This document shows positions 28,301-40,718 of a stretch of DNA of 64,000 bases, one piece after another. Source of the stretch: Trichoplax adhaerens. Lineage: Eukaryota; Placozoa; Uniplacotomia; Trichoplacea; Trichoplacidae. The DNA lies in contig NW_002060948.1 of NCBI RefSeq assembly GCF_000150275.1, positions 2,534,180 through 2,598,179 on the forward strand, given 5' to 3'. The position numbers were made by a program, and so were the translations under genes. The notes under the pieces are model-generated. The model did no database searches and was not told the DNA's origin. It worked only from the letters and a program-made list of their open reading frames with translations. The first letter of the stretch is position 1. Each line of letters opens with the position of its first letter.

Positions 28301-31300
28301 CTTTCTTGTATTAATTCTTTTAGGTCATTTTCTATTTCTACTTCCTTGTCTAAATTCTCTGGAGCTTTATCAGATATATTGCCAGTCTCTTCCGAATCAG
28401 AAAATGGCTGGATACCACCACCTCGCTTAGATAGCATATAAAAAGAATTTATTCAAAAAGTTACTGTGAAATATCTTTACTAATTAAAGAAAAAGTAAAA
28501 TATATACCTTCATTTCAAGCCATTTTATATTGTCGTACGTTTCTTGGAATTGTTCAAGATCAAACTGCAATAACGGAAATATTTTAAGCGTAATCGGCTA
28601 AATGACACAATACGGATAAAATCAGTTGATATGAATAGTAACCTCTGACAGTTTCTTTAAGAGCTTTTCAAATCTAGTGATGTTTAATTTTCCATGCTCA
28701 TGCAAATAGCCTAACATAGTGTTAAAAATAACATAAGTTAGAATTTGTGAGTTGTGTATATTTGTAAGATGACAGCGATAAAAACTAGGTCTACATGGTA
28801 ATAAATCAATATAACCATTCATTGAGCATCTGAAACAAATTAACTAACCTTCAAATGTTGGCAATAATTCCTTATATACCAGTTCAAGCTTTACTAAGGC
28901 ATTCTAAGTATTCATTAGTTTACGAAATTATTATGAAATAGTAATATAGCAGGTTATTGACACAATAAAGCCAAAACAGTAATTATAATCATTTAAATTA
29001 TTAAACGATACCAATATGTAGATGTAACATAGACTAACCTGATGTATATGTAGATGAGGAAGATGAGGAATAAAATCATTTCCAACAAGATAACCTAATA
29101 AGATCCAGTCATCGATAATTCTTTCCAAATCGTAAGGAAATTTAATTTTATTCTTAAATTATATCAATAAAAGGTTTGTATTGCCTGATTAGTACCAGAT
29201 TAAAGAAAGTATATTTATTGTTTTAGTGACAGAACAAATGCATTTTTAAAATTAAGGTCGATGGTGATAAGGAATACTAATAAAAATAAATTTTGTTACC
29301 TGTACATCGCAAAATTCACAATCTAAGTAATCTCTTAGTAAGGACAAATGGAGTAAGTAAAACTGAATATCTTCTGCGTTGGATGATTTTTTGTTTTTAT
29401 TCCTTTTACCGAATATTACCTCTTCTCTTAAGAGAGAGAAATGCGGTTCATGAGAAGCTAGACCTAAAATAATCTGCAAAATGATGTAAATTTTTTCTTA
29501 AAATCTAAGCAAAACAGGACACGGTGTAAAGACAACATGAAATGGAATGCATGCAATGATGATAGAGATTATTTCTTTATCTTACTAGATCAGCATCCAA
29601 GCCATATAGGCAATGTCTAGTATTATGATCATAATCAGGCGTAGATCTAAGATGGCGTATAAATTCCATAATTTTATGTTCTCCTTCACCTGGGGTCTGT
29701 AAATTTAAAAAACGATTAAAGGATTGTTTAACTATTTGTATCGAATTCTGTGGTGATATTCACTCTAATCTAAAAGATTACTAAAAATTGCAAATTCTAC
29801 GTAATGCTAAATGATTTTAACCAAATATCACCGTATAACTAACGTATTAATGTTGCAAACACATCAAGAGTACGAACGGAGTGTCCTCTTAACTTACTTC
29901 ATGGCCCGATAAATAAATATCTACATTTTGCCAAGCCTCATCTGTAGATATTTTTCTACTGATGAAGTATTTTAACTGTCGGTGTAGCTTATCCATAAAC
30001 TCAGTGCCTGTTAGCATATTTTAGCAGATTGATAACTTTGGTGAATAATCAATTTTTTTGAGTATAAAATAAGCAATTAAAATTTTCGCAATACAAGATT
30101 TTTAACTAAGATACAGTTTAATCTTTAGTTTATACACAAGAAATTGATAATTACCAGGCGTGATACAGTTGGAATCAAAAGCTTCTTCAGTAGGTAATTC
30201 TTCACCTTTACTCTTAGCTTTTTCTATAACTTGCTTGGCTTCCATAGCTGATCTATAAATGACATGCAAAAGGGAATGAGACTAGTCCATGCAAGCTTAA
30301 TATACAACGGATATTCGAATACTAATTGATCTTAAAGAAATATACTTCAATCATAGTCAATGATTTACTTTTGGTAGTATTACAAGATTGGGCGAATCAA
30401 GTAAAGAATACTGTGTACCCAGATTGCAGTAGTAGCATCTAGATATACCCAGTTATGCACTTTATATTTGTAAATAGTATCATTGCAAAGAATTATTAAC
30501 CTGAATCTTCGACTACGTTGCTGATTCATCTTAGCTCTAGGAGCAATCCCATCAATAGCCATAAATAGTACTTTTCGAGGTTTAATAATTCTGAATAGTA
30601 CCTGCACAAAAGGTAAATTTATTTACATTGCTCACATGTATGGCATCATGTACAGTATTAAGTGATGTTCTGTATCAGCATCATATTTAAGTTTCTTTTC
30701 AATGATATAAATATCATTAGTTAATTTCGCATGCTGTAAACTATTTCCAAGGGTATACGTTACTACATAGATCAAATGGAAAGATTTGGATGTATTCCTT
30801 TACCTCAATATAGCTAAATATATCCAGAAAAATTTTCTCTTCGGATATACGAAAGTGTGCATTAGCATCGTCAGGATGAGAGCAGTTATGGATAATCCCA
30901 TTCATGTCCAGATAGAGGTTATCAAATTCTGGGATCTAGTCAAAGTTTAGAATAGAAGCAAGGTGTCAATAAGTTTTTTCTAAATTCTTAAAATGTATAT
31001 TTTTATAGCGGTTGATCGATATATGGCATAATAATAATTGCTGTAAAAACATAGCTTGTAAATTATTCCACTTAATTGGTAACACTAAATAATTTAGCAT
31101 TAGCTTTTTTTCCTGTACGAGTTGTAGTTGTGTTCGCAATGATAACAGCAAGGAAGAGCGTTGTCTGTATTAATAATTTCTTATTATACTGTACTGTACT
31201 AAAAATAATTTCATGCCTTGACTATCTGCTAAGTTATTATAATTATTATGGCATCGTTCTCGATAGTAATCTAACGCAATACGATAGTATTGTAGAATCA

Positions 31301-32691
31301 ATGTGTAGCCTGTAATCAGTGTTATTGCATTTAACTGGCAATAGACTAGCTTTAATTAACAGATATCAAGTCATAATTTATTATAGCGCTATTTTACAGT
31401 TTATTTGCGAACAGAGTTGGTAAAATAGAATGTATTCAAGTTACGCAAACTCAGTAATATCATTATGGTAGCCAGTGATGACATTAGTATTTTGTAGAGT
31501 GTAATCTCACAGAATTTTATCGAAGGAAATAGAGTATACGAATATTATCGTAAGCTGGATGATCGTACAAGTTATCCGTTATTTATTTATTTATATTGCT
31601 GTTCTAATTTTTAAACAGCATGAATTCTATCGATATAGCTTAGAATCAAAGTATTGATTGATAACTTTAAAATTATTAAAATGGATTGTAATTTAGGCGT
31701 ATTATAAATGTTTTAATTAGCAACATCAAGTTGTCATCCATTTGGAATAGTGCAACCCTAAAATGATTACAAGTAATACTGTACTGTACACCAGTGTATT
31801 ACACTATACGATGTACTGTATTCAGATACATGCATATTCATCCTGGTCCATTAGCAATTTTAATCTGTCATATTATCATTTCTCATGGATGAGGTGCTTA
31901 CAGATACTAGATTCTAATACTGCTATGCTAGTGCAATCAAATCAGGCGGGTAGCAAGTAATTTATTATGTATTTATTTACTGTATTTATGGGCAATTTAG
32001 CAAGTGGAGTAATACTTTTCAGGCACGATGCATTGCATGGTATGCTACAATGTCGATATTGGCTATGGTTGGGATAAATCGACAAGCTAGTGAAATGATA
32101 TCCTACATAGATCAAGATATAGCGTCAGTGCTAATGATATAACTTAATTAAATGAAGTAATCGTGAGGTTCGATATTTATTTCAGATAGTTAGACTACAG
32201 TGGATAAATTACTCTCATCAGTAATGTCGAAACTAGTAAGGGTAGGACTTAAGAATAGTGTGAATCCATTCCTGATGCAATAATGCCCTACTAGAGGAGA
32301 GTTTAGTATGAACTCCTACGTGCAACGAGATTCAACCACCAGGTTCCAGTTGTTGTGTAGTACAGTAAGTTATACTCATGTACCATTCAAAAAGTATTGT
32401 TTATCGTCAAATTATCTTTCATGGCGAAATGATTCAATTATAAACTAAAGTATGGATAATTGTATTGTTCATTAATCGATCAAGTTGATATACACGTCTA
32501 TACTGTAGGTTAATCCATCATTTTTTATCCAGTTGGAACTTGCAGTGTTGCAAGCTCTTGCCTTCAATGTGGTGTAATATATGAGTGCAAAGTTTTCAAA
32601 TGCTATCGTTACTTACTTGGTGTTCTTTGATAATCTGACTGAGACATGGGTACCGTTCGCTGATCCAACGAAAAAATTTAGGAACTCCCAT
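22383..32691 (-). CDS. XRN1: 5'-3' exoribonuclease 1
   Basis: Thirty-eight exons give 1624 residues (human about 1700): 32691-32617, 30935-30804, 30601-30501, 30252-30155, 30007-29898, 29696-29586, 29473-29300, 29152-29039, 28903-28849, 28710-28643, 28564-28508, 28425-28103, 28025-27869, 27782-27663, 27576-27410, 27341-27095, 27013-26907, 26829-26719, 26642-26568, 26467-26377, 26304-26164, 26093-26001, 25930-25806, 25724-25670, 25587-25502, 25411-25328, 25255-25120, 25008-24949, 24875-24667, 24538-24309, 24201-24136, 23997-23849, 23785-23659, 23577-23535, 23442-23352, 23261-23148, 23065-22565, 22454-22383. It degrades decapped 5'-monophosphate RNA in the cytoplasm. Start [15 protein letters not shown]; Mg-binding and catalytic residues D35, D86, E176, E178, D206, D208, D293; 5'-phosphate pocket K93, Q97, R100, R101. 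The C-terminal low-complexity tail keeps the SFVPLQV block and a conserved segment ([11 protein letters not shown]). Confidence 0.98.
26306..26376 (-). other. XRN1: GC-AG intron of XRN1
   Basis: The intron (26376-26305 on the minus strand) begins GCACGT after AAG and ends TTTTAG. The only GT nearby (GTAACG, four bases later) shifts the phase and gives an early stop. The GC donor joins IVK to DIHVYD, matching the family's conserved VKDI block. Confidence 0.75.
30936..32616 (-). other. XRN1: large first intron of XRN1
   Basis: A 1681-base intron, far longer than the other introns of the gene, between exon 1 (25 codons) and exon 2. It holds scattered TACTGTAC words (near 31190, 31780, 32340). 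Open frames inside it are AT-driven and not recognisable. Confidence 0.8.
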
Positions 32692-33026
32692 GTTGTAACT
32701 TTCAAGTGAGTTTCTATTAGACTATTGAAATAAATAAGAAAAGGTCATGAACAACATAAGCTAACTTTGCAAAAAGATTTTGCCCATAAAAATTCCATCT
32801 GTCTTTTAGATAAAGTACAGTACAGTATTGAGCATTGCATTACCAACGCAGTCGAGTTGATTTTTTGATAGAAAATACTATAGAGATGACAGATGAACTG
32901 GCAACTGAAGTTCCCCAAGCCAATCTTGGATACGTACTCTGCGCGCTGTACAACAGCATGTACAGTGTACAGTACGTACGATTACAGTCAAGAATTTCAG
33001 TACTGCATTGTGTTGTACAGTATAGT

Positions 33027-33225
33027 ACTGTTGTGTAATACTGTACTGAACAGTGTACAGTATAATTTCGAAAGTACAGTACAGTACTGTACTGTACTGC
33101 AGAGATTTTGATTCTTGTGTAATACTGTACTGAACACTGTTGTGTAATACTGTACTGAACAGTGTACAGTATAATTTCGAAAGTACAGTACAGTACTGTA
33201 CTGTACTGCAGAGATTTTGATTCTT
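33027..33225. repeat. tandem duplication, 109-bp offset
   Basis: A block of about 90 bp starting TGTGTAATACTGTACTGAAC and ending GCAGAGATTTTGATTCTT occurs at about 33027-33116 and again at 33136-33225, essentially identical, with a partial third start between them. Each copy holds a TACAGTACTGTA hairpin. The near identity points to a recent event. Confidence 0.85.
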
Positions 33226-34372
33226 TCCAGACCCCGTAATGGCTGCACTCGATTTAAACGTTATCCAAGTTTTATAATTTTAGCTTTGAAGCGATTATGT
33301 ACAATTTTATTTCAATGACTATAAGCACGTTAAAAGGTAGTAAAATAATTGGAAAAGGTTGAAAAAGGTCTTTTAAAGACAAGGCTCATGATACTGTACT
33401 GTATTACGAGAGGACCCGTGAATGAAGGATTGACTGACTCAGTGTGGAACATTGGGTCAGTTTCATATAATTTTTTTTGTCAACACACATAGCCACAGAC
33501 GTGCAAAATTGCGACAGTCCAATTTGAATATACAGTATAGTATAGATACGCGTTTCATCATGACTGGAGTACACTGTAGGTTATGCAATGAACATGAGTG
33601 GTGTTCAGAGTAACTAACCATCAGTTACCATCACTGCCAACGATTCATTAATTTACAATCGCAATAATACGATCAAAAAATTGAGACGATACCCACTGGA
33701 CTTTATTATTACAGAGCAGAATCTGTACTGTGCTGCATTCTACTGTACAGCACTGTGTAGAATTTGCACGCTACAAGTGTGAACCAGTTTGAATTGTGTG
33801 AAATTCTTTTCCACAACGGTCCAGCAGTACACATTTGTTGACAATAATCACAAGATGAAATTAATATCACTGTATGTCTGTATTACTACACGATCTGCGA
33901 ATGAATGATTGATTCACTGACTCAGTGCGCAACATTCGTCAGTTTCCTGCCATTTCTTTTTGCCAACACACATACCCACCGACGAGACGAGATTGGGACA
34001 ATTGAATTTGAATGTACAGTACTATAGAAAGGAGTATCGACATGACTGGACAGTATGCAATACGCATGTGTGATGTTGAAATACTCTGTCCCTTTTGGCC
34101 CACCGTAGTATAATACTGTACTGTACACAGTAGTGACTTACTTCCGCATAAGACACTGATTGCGTCACAATACAATACAGTACAATACAATACAGTACAA
34201 TACAGTACTGTACAGTACTGTACTGTACAGTACTGTACTGTACAGTATAGCATGCGCTCATCACTGAGAAGCTTACCGTAGGGTACAGTGTATTTCATTG
34301 ACAGTACAGTACAGTACTGTACTGTACACTGTACGCCAGTGGATGGTCACATTTTGACGGCACAGTCCGTCC

Positions 34373-34379
34373 TATAAAA
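34373..34379 (+). promoter_or_regulatory. duplicated TATA box (orphan copy)
   Basis: TATAAAA in the left repeat unit, in the same sequence context as the TATA box of NECAP 409 bases downstream, but followed by the next repeat unit rather than a coding exon. It may be inert or may serve as an upstream start. Confidence 0.45.
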
Positions 34380-34574
34380 CTTGTGTCTGTCCGCGGGACG
34401 CAAGCATATCGTCATGACTGGACAGTATGTAATACGCATGTGTGATGTTGAAATACTCTGTCCCTTTTGGCCCACCGTAGCACAGTACAGTACTGTACAG
34501 TGTACAGTACTGTACTGTACATAGTAGTGACTTACCGTACTGTACTTCAGCATAAGACACTGATTGCGTCACAA

Positions 34575-34672
34575 TACAGTACAGTACAGTACAGTACAGT
34601 ACAGTACAGTACAGTACTGTACAGTACAGTACATCATCGTACTGTACTGTACTGTACTGTACAGTATAGCAT
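34575..34672. repeat. TACAG array with inverted CTGTA arm (hairpin)
   Basis: About nine perfect TACAG units run into an inverted array of TACTG units, with a short CATCATCG interruption. A matching tract sits at about 34180-34252 in the sister unit. The arms are complementary and can form a long hairpin or cruciform. Confidence 0.85.
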
Positions 34673-34781
34673 GCGCTCATCACTGAGAAGCTTACCGTAG
34701 AGTACAGTGTATTTCATTGACAGTACTGTACTGTACACTGTACGCCAGTGGATGGTCACATTTGGACGGCACTATCCGTCC

Positions 34782-34788
34782 TATAAAA
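34782..34788 (+). promoter_or_regulatory. probable TATA box of NECAP
   Basis: TATAAAA 51 bases before the NECAP ATG at 34839, at a suitable distance for a very short 5' UTR. It lies inside the right-hand repeat unit, so the core promoter is part of the duplicated block. Confidence 0.55.
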
Positions 34789-34838
34789 CTCGTGTCTGTC
34801 CGTGGGGCACAAGCATACTTGACGGAAGATCAGACATC

Positions 34839-37800
34839 ATGGCTGACTACGAATCTATCTTAGCTGTCAAGCCGGAGGTATTTGTTTTCCAGCTTCCCCC
34901 TAGACAATCCAATAGGGGATACAGGTAAATCTGATTCTGACTACTACTATAGAAAACTCATCTCTTTCTCCAAGAATCACTGGATAGAACGATATGCAAT
35001 GTCACATTGTTATTGGCCAATAACTTTCTGCTAGTACCTTGTTGACAAATGGAGACAACGCAGCAATAACATGAATAGACTGATTATTGCATGCACCAGC
35101 AGTCCATGGCTATTTGGACAAATCGGCTGCCAAGTTCAGTTTTATCCACTTATAAGTCTAGTACTCTATAGTGCTGAAAGAAGAGAAATCGATTGAACTT
35201 TTTCAGTGTATACTTGCTTCTTTTCGATCATTGCAATGTATGATGTTCATGCTATAGACAGTACAGTCAAGACTTGATGTCGACAGCATAGACAGCACTT
35301 GCTTCTTTTTGATCTATTAGTCATGGGTATCATGTTTAGGCTATATACAGTCAAAGATGTTATATCTATAGTATTAACCCTTTCAATGTACAGTTACTTC
35401 TTGCTAGAGATTGATCATTTATTAGCACAAAGTTGAAGCTCCAGTGCTTCGATTACAGTCGAGGACAGCCTTTCCTACATATTCAATTTGTATCGTTATT
35501 AGACTAGCAATGGCGCATAATACAATCAATCGTCTGAATTCTGAATGATTTTATTTACCAGTCAAATAATCCAAAACCGTATAAAATCGCATTATGTAGC
35601 TGTATCGTATGAGAGTTCAATGAATCCATTATTTGCAAAGTGCAGCTATTGCTAAAGAGCCTGAGATTACTGCCATATTTATTATGTCGTTCTACGCTCA
35701 AAGTTAGGTAGCCTCATACCGTAGTGTACAGTACAAAACACAATGAATTTTTGCCTCCAAAGATCCGCAATCAATTCTTGATTTGAATTGAAAGCTTTCA
35801 GTTAAATTACTCACTCTTATGTTAAGCTGTATTCATGTAGCTAACAAAATCTGCTGTGTAAAAGATTTTTTGCAGCTTAAGCTTTACCGGTATATTCTCT
35901 TAATGTATAGGATATCATCATTCATTTGTATAGTCATCGATAAAACTGGTATCTTTCGATATTACTTGTAAAGCAATATGATTGCTACATTTTCGAAAGA
36001 CAATATAGCAAGTATGGCCTTCTACTCCAGCGCTTTATAATTAATCGGTATATATAAAGAAGTGAAATGAAGTAAAGATTTCAAATCGAAATTAGGATCC
36101 GGGAAAGCTAATATTACAGTATTCGTAATTGAAGTAAATTGAAAAGGAATTTATTTCGGCTACGCCTAGATATCATGCTATTGCTAATGCCATGCAACTC
36201 ATTCTTATCGAACATAGAGCAAAACTAGATTTAACCAGATTTTACGTTCCTATTGAAATTTGAGCAAGTGTGTGATATATAGATAAAATTTGGATAAATC
36301 AGCAGAACACTTCTTCACTGTGAGAACAAGTTAAATATATATTAATATACGTATAATTATAAGTATCAATACGATACTATGGTAAAATAAATATTTTAAC
36401 AGCACAGTACAGTAGTGTCCACTTATCGTCTAGCGCAAACGTGAACTTCTGCAATACTTTGATCTTCTTACAAGAGTCCCTTTTGCTACTACTGTACTAT
36501 ACTCGTATATCTCAAAAATTTCCCTTACTGTGGTTCTATAATCTGACAAGTTATAATCTTTTAATCATGCAAAATCTCGATGAAGTTGAAGAGGGGTTTC
36601 ATTTCACATGCTTATCGTATAAATAAACGCTACAACAGTTATCACTTAACGCATCGGATAAAGTGATAATTATTAATACAAGTTTATCGACGCTTTCTTT
36701 AAAACGTACTTTATTGTGGAATAATTAGCTAATCAACAGAAACTGTGTTTTCATAAGTATAATCCGTACAAGGACTTAAATTAGACCCATTTTCTTCTAC
36801 AAAATAGTAGTGCTTTAAAATTTACTGCATTCCATATGATGTGTTCAAGTTAGACTAACAGTTACGGAACTAATTCTATCATTAATACGTAGAGCCATAA
36901 AATTTAACCAATCGTAATCTCGCTGCGTTTAGTTTATGCTTTTTACAAATAAAAAGTTGAAAACTGTATTATCATAATTGTAACTATAATCCATTATTTG
37001 CTATACAGAGAAACTTTAAAAACCAATTATTTTAGATCTAATCGCCTTATATATATTTATTATCATAAACGTAATTAGAGCCGCAGACTGGAGCTTGACA
37101 AAGCCTGATTGGACTGGAAGAATGAGAATTATAGCGAAAGGGAAACAGTGTATCGTAAAGTTGGAAGATAAGTCAGGTGTGTTGATATATAAATTAGATA
37201 CATTGCCCGCAACATATGCAAATTTTCCTAGATTTCTGATATGAAAAGGCATGTATTGTGAACCTCTGAATCTAGCACTAACTGACTAGTCGTTCGGCAG
37301 TATTCTATTGTCCTCGACCTATAATTTATAAATCATATAGCGCCTGACATAGAAGTGATCATAGTATGATTGTTAATCACAATGTACTATACAACAAAAT
37401 ATTCAATTTTTATAATCTAAGGCTTTATTACAATCAATTTATGGAGCTGCACGATCATAATTCTTCTTTATTTGAAGGACGTTACGTAGTCTAAAAAGTG
37501 TCTTGCAAGATTGTGATGAGCGATAGAAAGTTCTGCATCAATTTTACTACTCTCTGATTAATAAGCAGTGTGTCACCTTCAGCGAAATTTAAGTAATTGT
37601 CTGGCTTATTCATATATTTTCTGTTTTAAAGGAGAACTTTTTGCTGCGTGTCCAATAGACAAGTATCCTGGAGGATTATCAGTAGAATCAGTAACTGATA
37701 GTAGTCGATACTTTGTACTGAAAATAGTAAATGAAAATGGTGAGAATAAATAAGAACATATGCTTAATATTTACGTACTTAGTAGCTATTGATATGTTAA

Positions 37801-39201
37801 TTATTTCAAAATCGGCTATTAGAATATAATGTCATGGACGCAACCGCATTGTACGACATCGTTTGATATCATGTTTCAGTCTGTAACCTTATATTATATT
37901 ATACAATGCTGTATACTGTACATGATAGAAAAAATTTTCTGTACAGCTTTTTAATTAAAGGACGTATCGAAAGTGAACGCAAATAATTGTTCAATTTTCA
38001 TTTCTACAATGAGTACGTACGGTGCAACTATAAAAGTAGTTATTACTTTGACTTTATTAATTAAAATCTGATTATATAATGCAACAGAAGAATTTACAAT
38101 AATTTTTTAATTCGTACGACTCATTAAGCACTTAGCCCACTCGTATTTACTGTATAAATAGAATTACTCTTTACTATGGATGAAAGCAATTGATAGATAC
38201 ATCTATATTCATATATAAGTATTCAATTTGAATCCGTATAGGCCAACATGCGTTTATTGGTATCGGCTTTGCGGATCGCAGCGATTCTTTCGATTTTAAT
38301 GTGACATTACAGGAGCATTTTAGGTAAGCAGAATTTTTTATATTCCTCCTAGCTTAACTAACTTCATGTAAATTAATCTTAGCGCGAATGATGATAGTTT
38401 TGTCTATGAATAAATCATAGTGTGAAGATAATTCTGTTACCATCATATATTTTCTTCCATTCAATAAATGCTACCAAACTTTTATTTTTAGATGGCTTAA
38501 AACTAGCGAAAGCATTGCTCAACAAAGTAATGAACCTGAGAAGCCAAAGTTGGATTTAAGCTTAAAGGAAGGGCAGACAATCCATATAAACCTGAAAGTA
38601 ATACAGATAATTTAATGTATTGTGATGATGTATATTACATGAATTAACTTCTAGTAATTTAATAACTGGAAATGTACCGAAAAATTGATTAATTGGAGAC
38701 TAATTTATAATAACATCATAGTCAAAAAAAGATGGAGAATCTTCTAATGCTCGTAAACCTGCAGCAGGTAAAAAACTTGATTCTTTCTCATATTATATAT
38801 GATATAATAGCATTGCATTTAAACAACTTTTTATAACGAAGGTGCTGGAATGGGATTCCTTCCTCCTCCTCCAACTTCCAAGAACCAAAACCCCCAACCG
38901 GTTTCAGCCCCTGCTGCCGACTTTCAACCTGCGTCACAGCAAAGTAATCAAGGTTTAACAGATTTTAATGTTTTTTCTAATCCCTCAGGTTCAACGGGAT
39001 GGAATTCTTTTCAATCGGCTGGGTAATTTTATTTCCACCTTAAATTCTATTCTCTTTAAATAAATCAGATAGTCTTATCTGTTGCAGTGATTTGAAGATC
39101 AAATAACATTGTTAAAATATTTTATTTTTGTATTTAACTCACCTGCTAGACAACAGACATCTGATCCTTCTGCAGCGAGACAGAATTGGGAAACATTCTA
39201 G
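34839..39201 (+). CDS. NECAP: NECAP adaptin-ear-binding coat-associated protein
   Basis: Eight exons give 252 residues (human NECAP1 about 275): 34839-34924, 37079-37176, 37632-37739, 38242-38323, 38492-38597, 38722-38767, 38842-39022, 39150-39201. NECAP binds AP-2 and works in clathrin-mediated endocytosis at the plasma membrane. The N-terminal PH-like (PHear) domain, exons 1-5, carries family blocks: start [79 protein letters not shown]. The tail is Pro/Gln/Ser-rich (GFLPPPP) and ends in NWETF, a W-x-x-F variant of the WVxF-type end that binds adaptin ears. Intron 1 is unusually long (2154 bases). Vertebrates have two NECAP genes; only one is seen here. Confidence 0.96.
34925..37078 (+). 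other. NECAP: large first intron of NECAP
   Basis: A 2154-base AT-rich intron after codon 28. It has few TACAGTAC words and no recognisable internal gene. Confidence 0.85.
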
Positions 39202-39425
39202 AAGTAAAACACATTTGGACATTGTTGGCGTTTTGTTCCCGACATTTTTGACTGACCTTTTATGGCTATCGTATAGAGATAAACTTTAGGTTACCAGTTT
39301 CATTGCAATAGCCCATAGAACGCATTATGTATGTTTATATTGTAGTGACATATTGCAATTGTCATTCCATTTCTTGCTGATTTTAATTGTTATATATCTA
39401 CTTGTATATGTTACTAGGAAATGAA

Positions 39426-39431
39426 AATAAA
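39426..39431 (+). terminator. NECAP: candidate polyadenylation signal AATAAA
   Basis: A canonical hexamer 225 bases after the NECAP stop codon on the correct strand. Confidence 0.5.
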
Positions 39432-40267
39432 TTGTCGTGTTTGATATATATTACAAGTACCTTTGAGATACTAGCGATATATTGTATGGCTCATCTGACA
39501 AGACTTTGATATTCGTGTTTAATATAATCTATCTGATGAGTTTTGTAAAATCTAATAAAGATGTAATCCATGTAAACTTATGGTGACAAATCCTATCTTT
39601 CTCGAAAATTTGTTATCGGATGATTTATTCCATCAAGATTCAAAATAGATCGCGGTGATGTTGCAAAAGACAGATCAGGTACATTAACGTTTCAGGCTAA
39701 ATCGATCTTTGACTTTCTGATATTGAGCAGTAACATTAAGTTCGAGTGCGAGTACTGAGTACACTATATAGCCCAGGCTATGTACTCGTATTTCCCGTGA
39801 CCGTCTTAACGTAATTATAATTATTGATAATGTTGGTATACAGTATATTGCAAGCGTATGCAGTTGTTTTGGAAGGCAGTGCGTTTCGCGAAATGCTGCT
39901 TTCTACCACCGCGTCTTCGCTAAGCGTAAATTAAAAGGAACATAATAATTTAAGGACTATCATCGATGGTCCTATCATGTCATACTTTGATTTAATTTAA
40001 TTCCATTGTCTATATACTAATTCTATATTGTTTATTCTAATTCGACCTTTATTGATTTAAAAAGATTTGATTCGGACATGAAATAGAACGATTTACATGT
40101 CAGTGTTGACAGCCCAGCCCGATAGCATACATTTTGTCTTCACTTACATTTGCAAAATACGACGGATTTTACAAATGGGAATTTCCATTTACTGTACAAT
40201 ACTGTTAGTACGCAAACCCAATCACAGCAGCTCACAGTTAAAGTAAAGTAAGCTGAACATAGTTCTA

Positions 40268-40317
40268 GCCCTAATCATTTTGCATCGAAATCGAGTTGGA
40301 TACAAAATGATTGGGGC
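40268..40317. repeat. stem-loop (15-base arms, 20-base loop)
   Basis: The left arm GCCCTAATCATTTTG (40268-40282) pairs with the right arm CAAAATGATTGGGGC (40303-40317) with one mismatch. It lies about 400 bases upstream of PRIM1. The function is unknown; it could be the remnant of a small inverted-repeat element. Confidence 0.7.
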
Positions 40318-40718
40318 GATTCAAGGACGACTAGGTCTTCTTGTAGTACTGTTACTGTAATCCATTAGTGCATGACCTTAGTCAATCGCATAGAACTGAC
40401 TCAGCGGCGGCGATCATAAAGGAAGCTTACCAGAATCGGTAGCCAGAATGAGACGCATGATAGTAAAGCATATTTTATTGGACGTTTAGAGTCTAGTGAC
40501 TCTAGTTTCGTCCGATCGTCCAGGCGTCCAAAGTAATATTGAATTAATTAATTATTTACTCACTGGCATACAGTACTCTACAAAAAGCTGTACCGTACTA
40601 GTCTGTACGGTAAGTGATATAGTGTACTGTATGACGGGACATGCCTATACGATCTTAAACATTTTGCTGTATTCATATGCGGTAGTTTCCATTTTTTGGC
40701 GGGAATTTTACCAGCAAC

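Larger units (their letters stand above)
33405..34820. repeat. tandem segmental repeat array upstream of NECAP
   Basis: Two closely related units, about 34034-34410 and 34406-34820, share the order: CATGACTGGACAGTATG, GTCCCTTTTGGCCCACCGTA, a variable TACAG/CTGTA hairpin tract, GCATGCGCTCATCACTGAGA, GCCAGTGGATGGTCACATTT, CCTATAAAAC. Older, more diverged relatives of the left part lie at about 33410-33605 and 33888-34085 (483-bp offset, both with CAACACACATA and CATGACTGGA). The hairpin tract differs in length between the two young units, as expected for an unstable repeat. Confidence 0.85.
32692..34838. other. divergent intergenic region, XRN1 / NECAP
   Basis: This 2.1-kb region separates the two divergent start codons. 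It consists largely of palindromic TACAG/CTGTA arrays (32815-33225, 33715-33755, 34110-34330, 34485-34740) set inside tandemly repeated blocks, with a TATA-containing promoter copy next to NECAP. Open frames here are made of translated repeat (runs of QYSTV or LYCTV) and are not genes. Confidence 0.8.
39202..40718. other. intergenic, NECAP end to PRIM1 start
   Basis: It contains the NECAP 3' UTR with an AATAAA at 39426-39431, a perfect-stem candidate hairpin at 40268-40317 and a few TACTGTAC-type words (40190-40210, 40565-40635) just upstream of PRIM1. No exon is recognised. Confidence 0.6.

Noticed and set aside
33922-34700. Several overlapping open frames of 68-119 codons rich in QYSTV or LYCTV
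   Set aside because: They are translations of the TACAG/CTGTA arrays in all frames, on both strands, with no independent coding signal.
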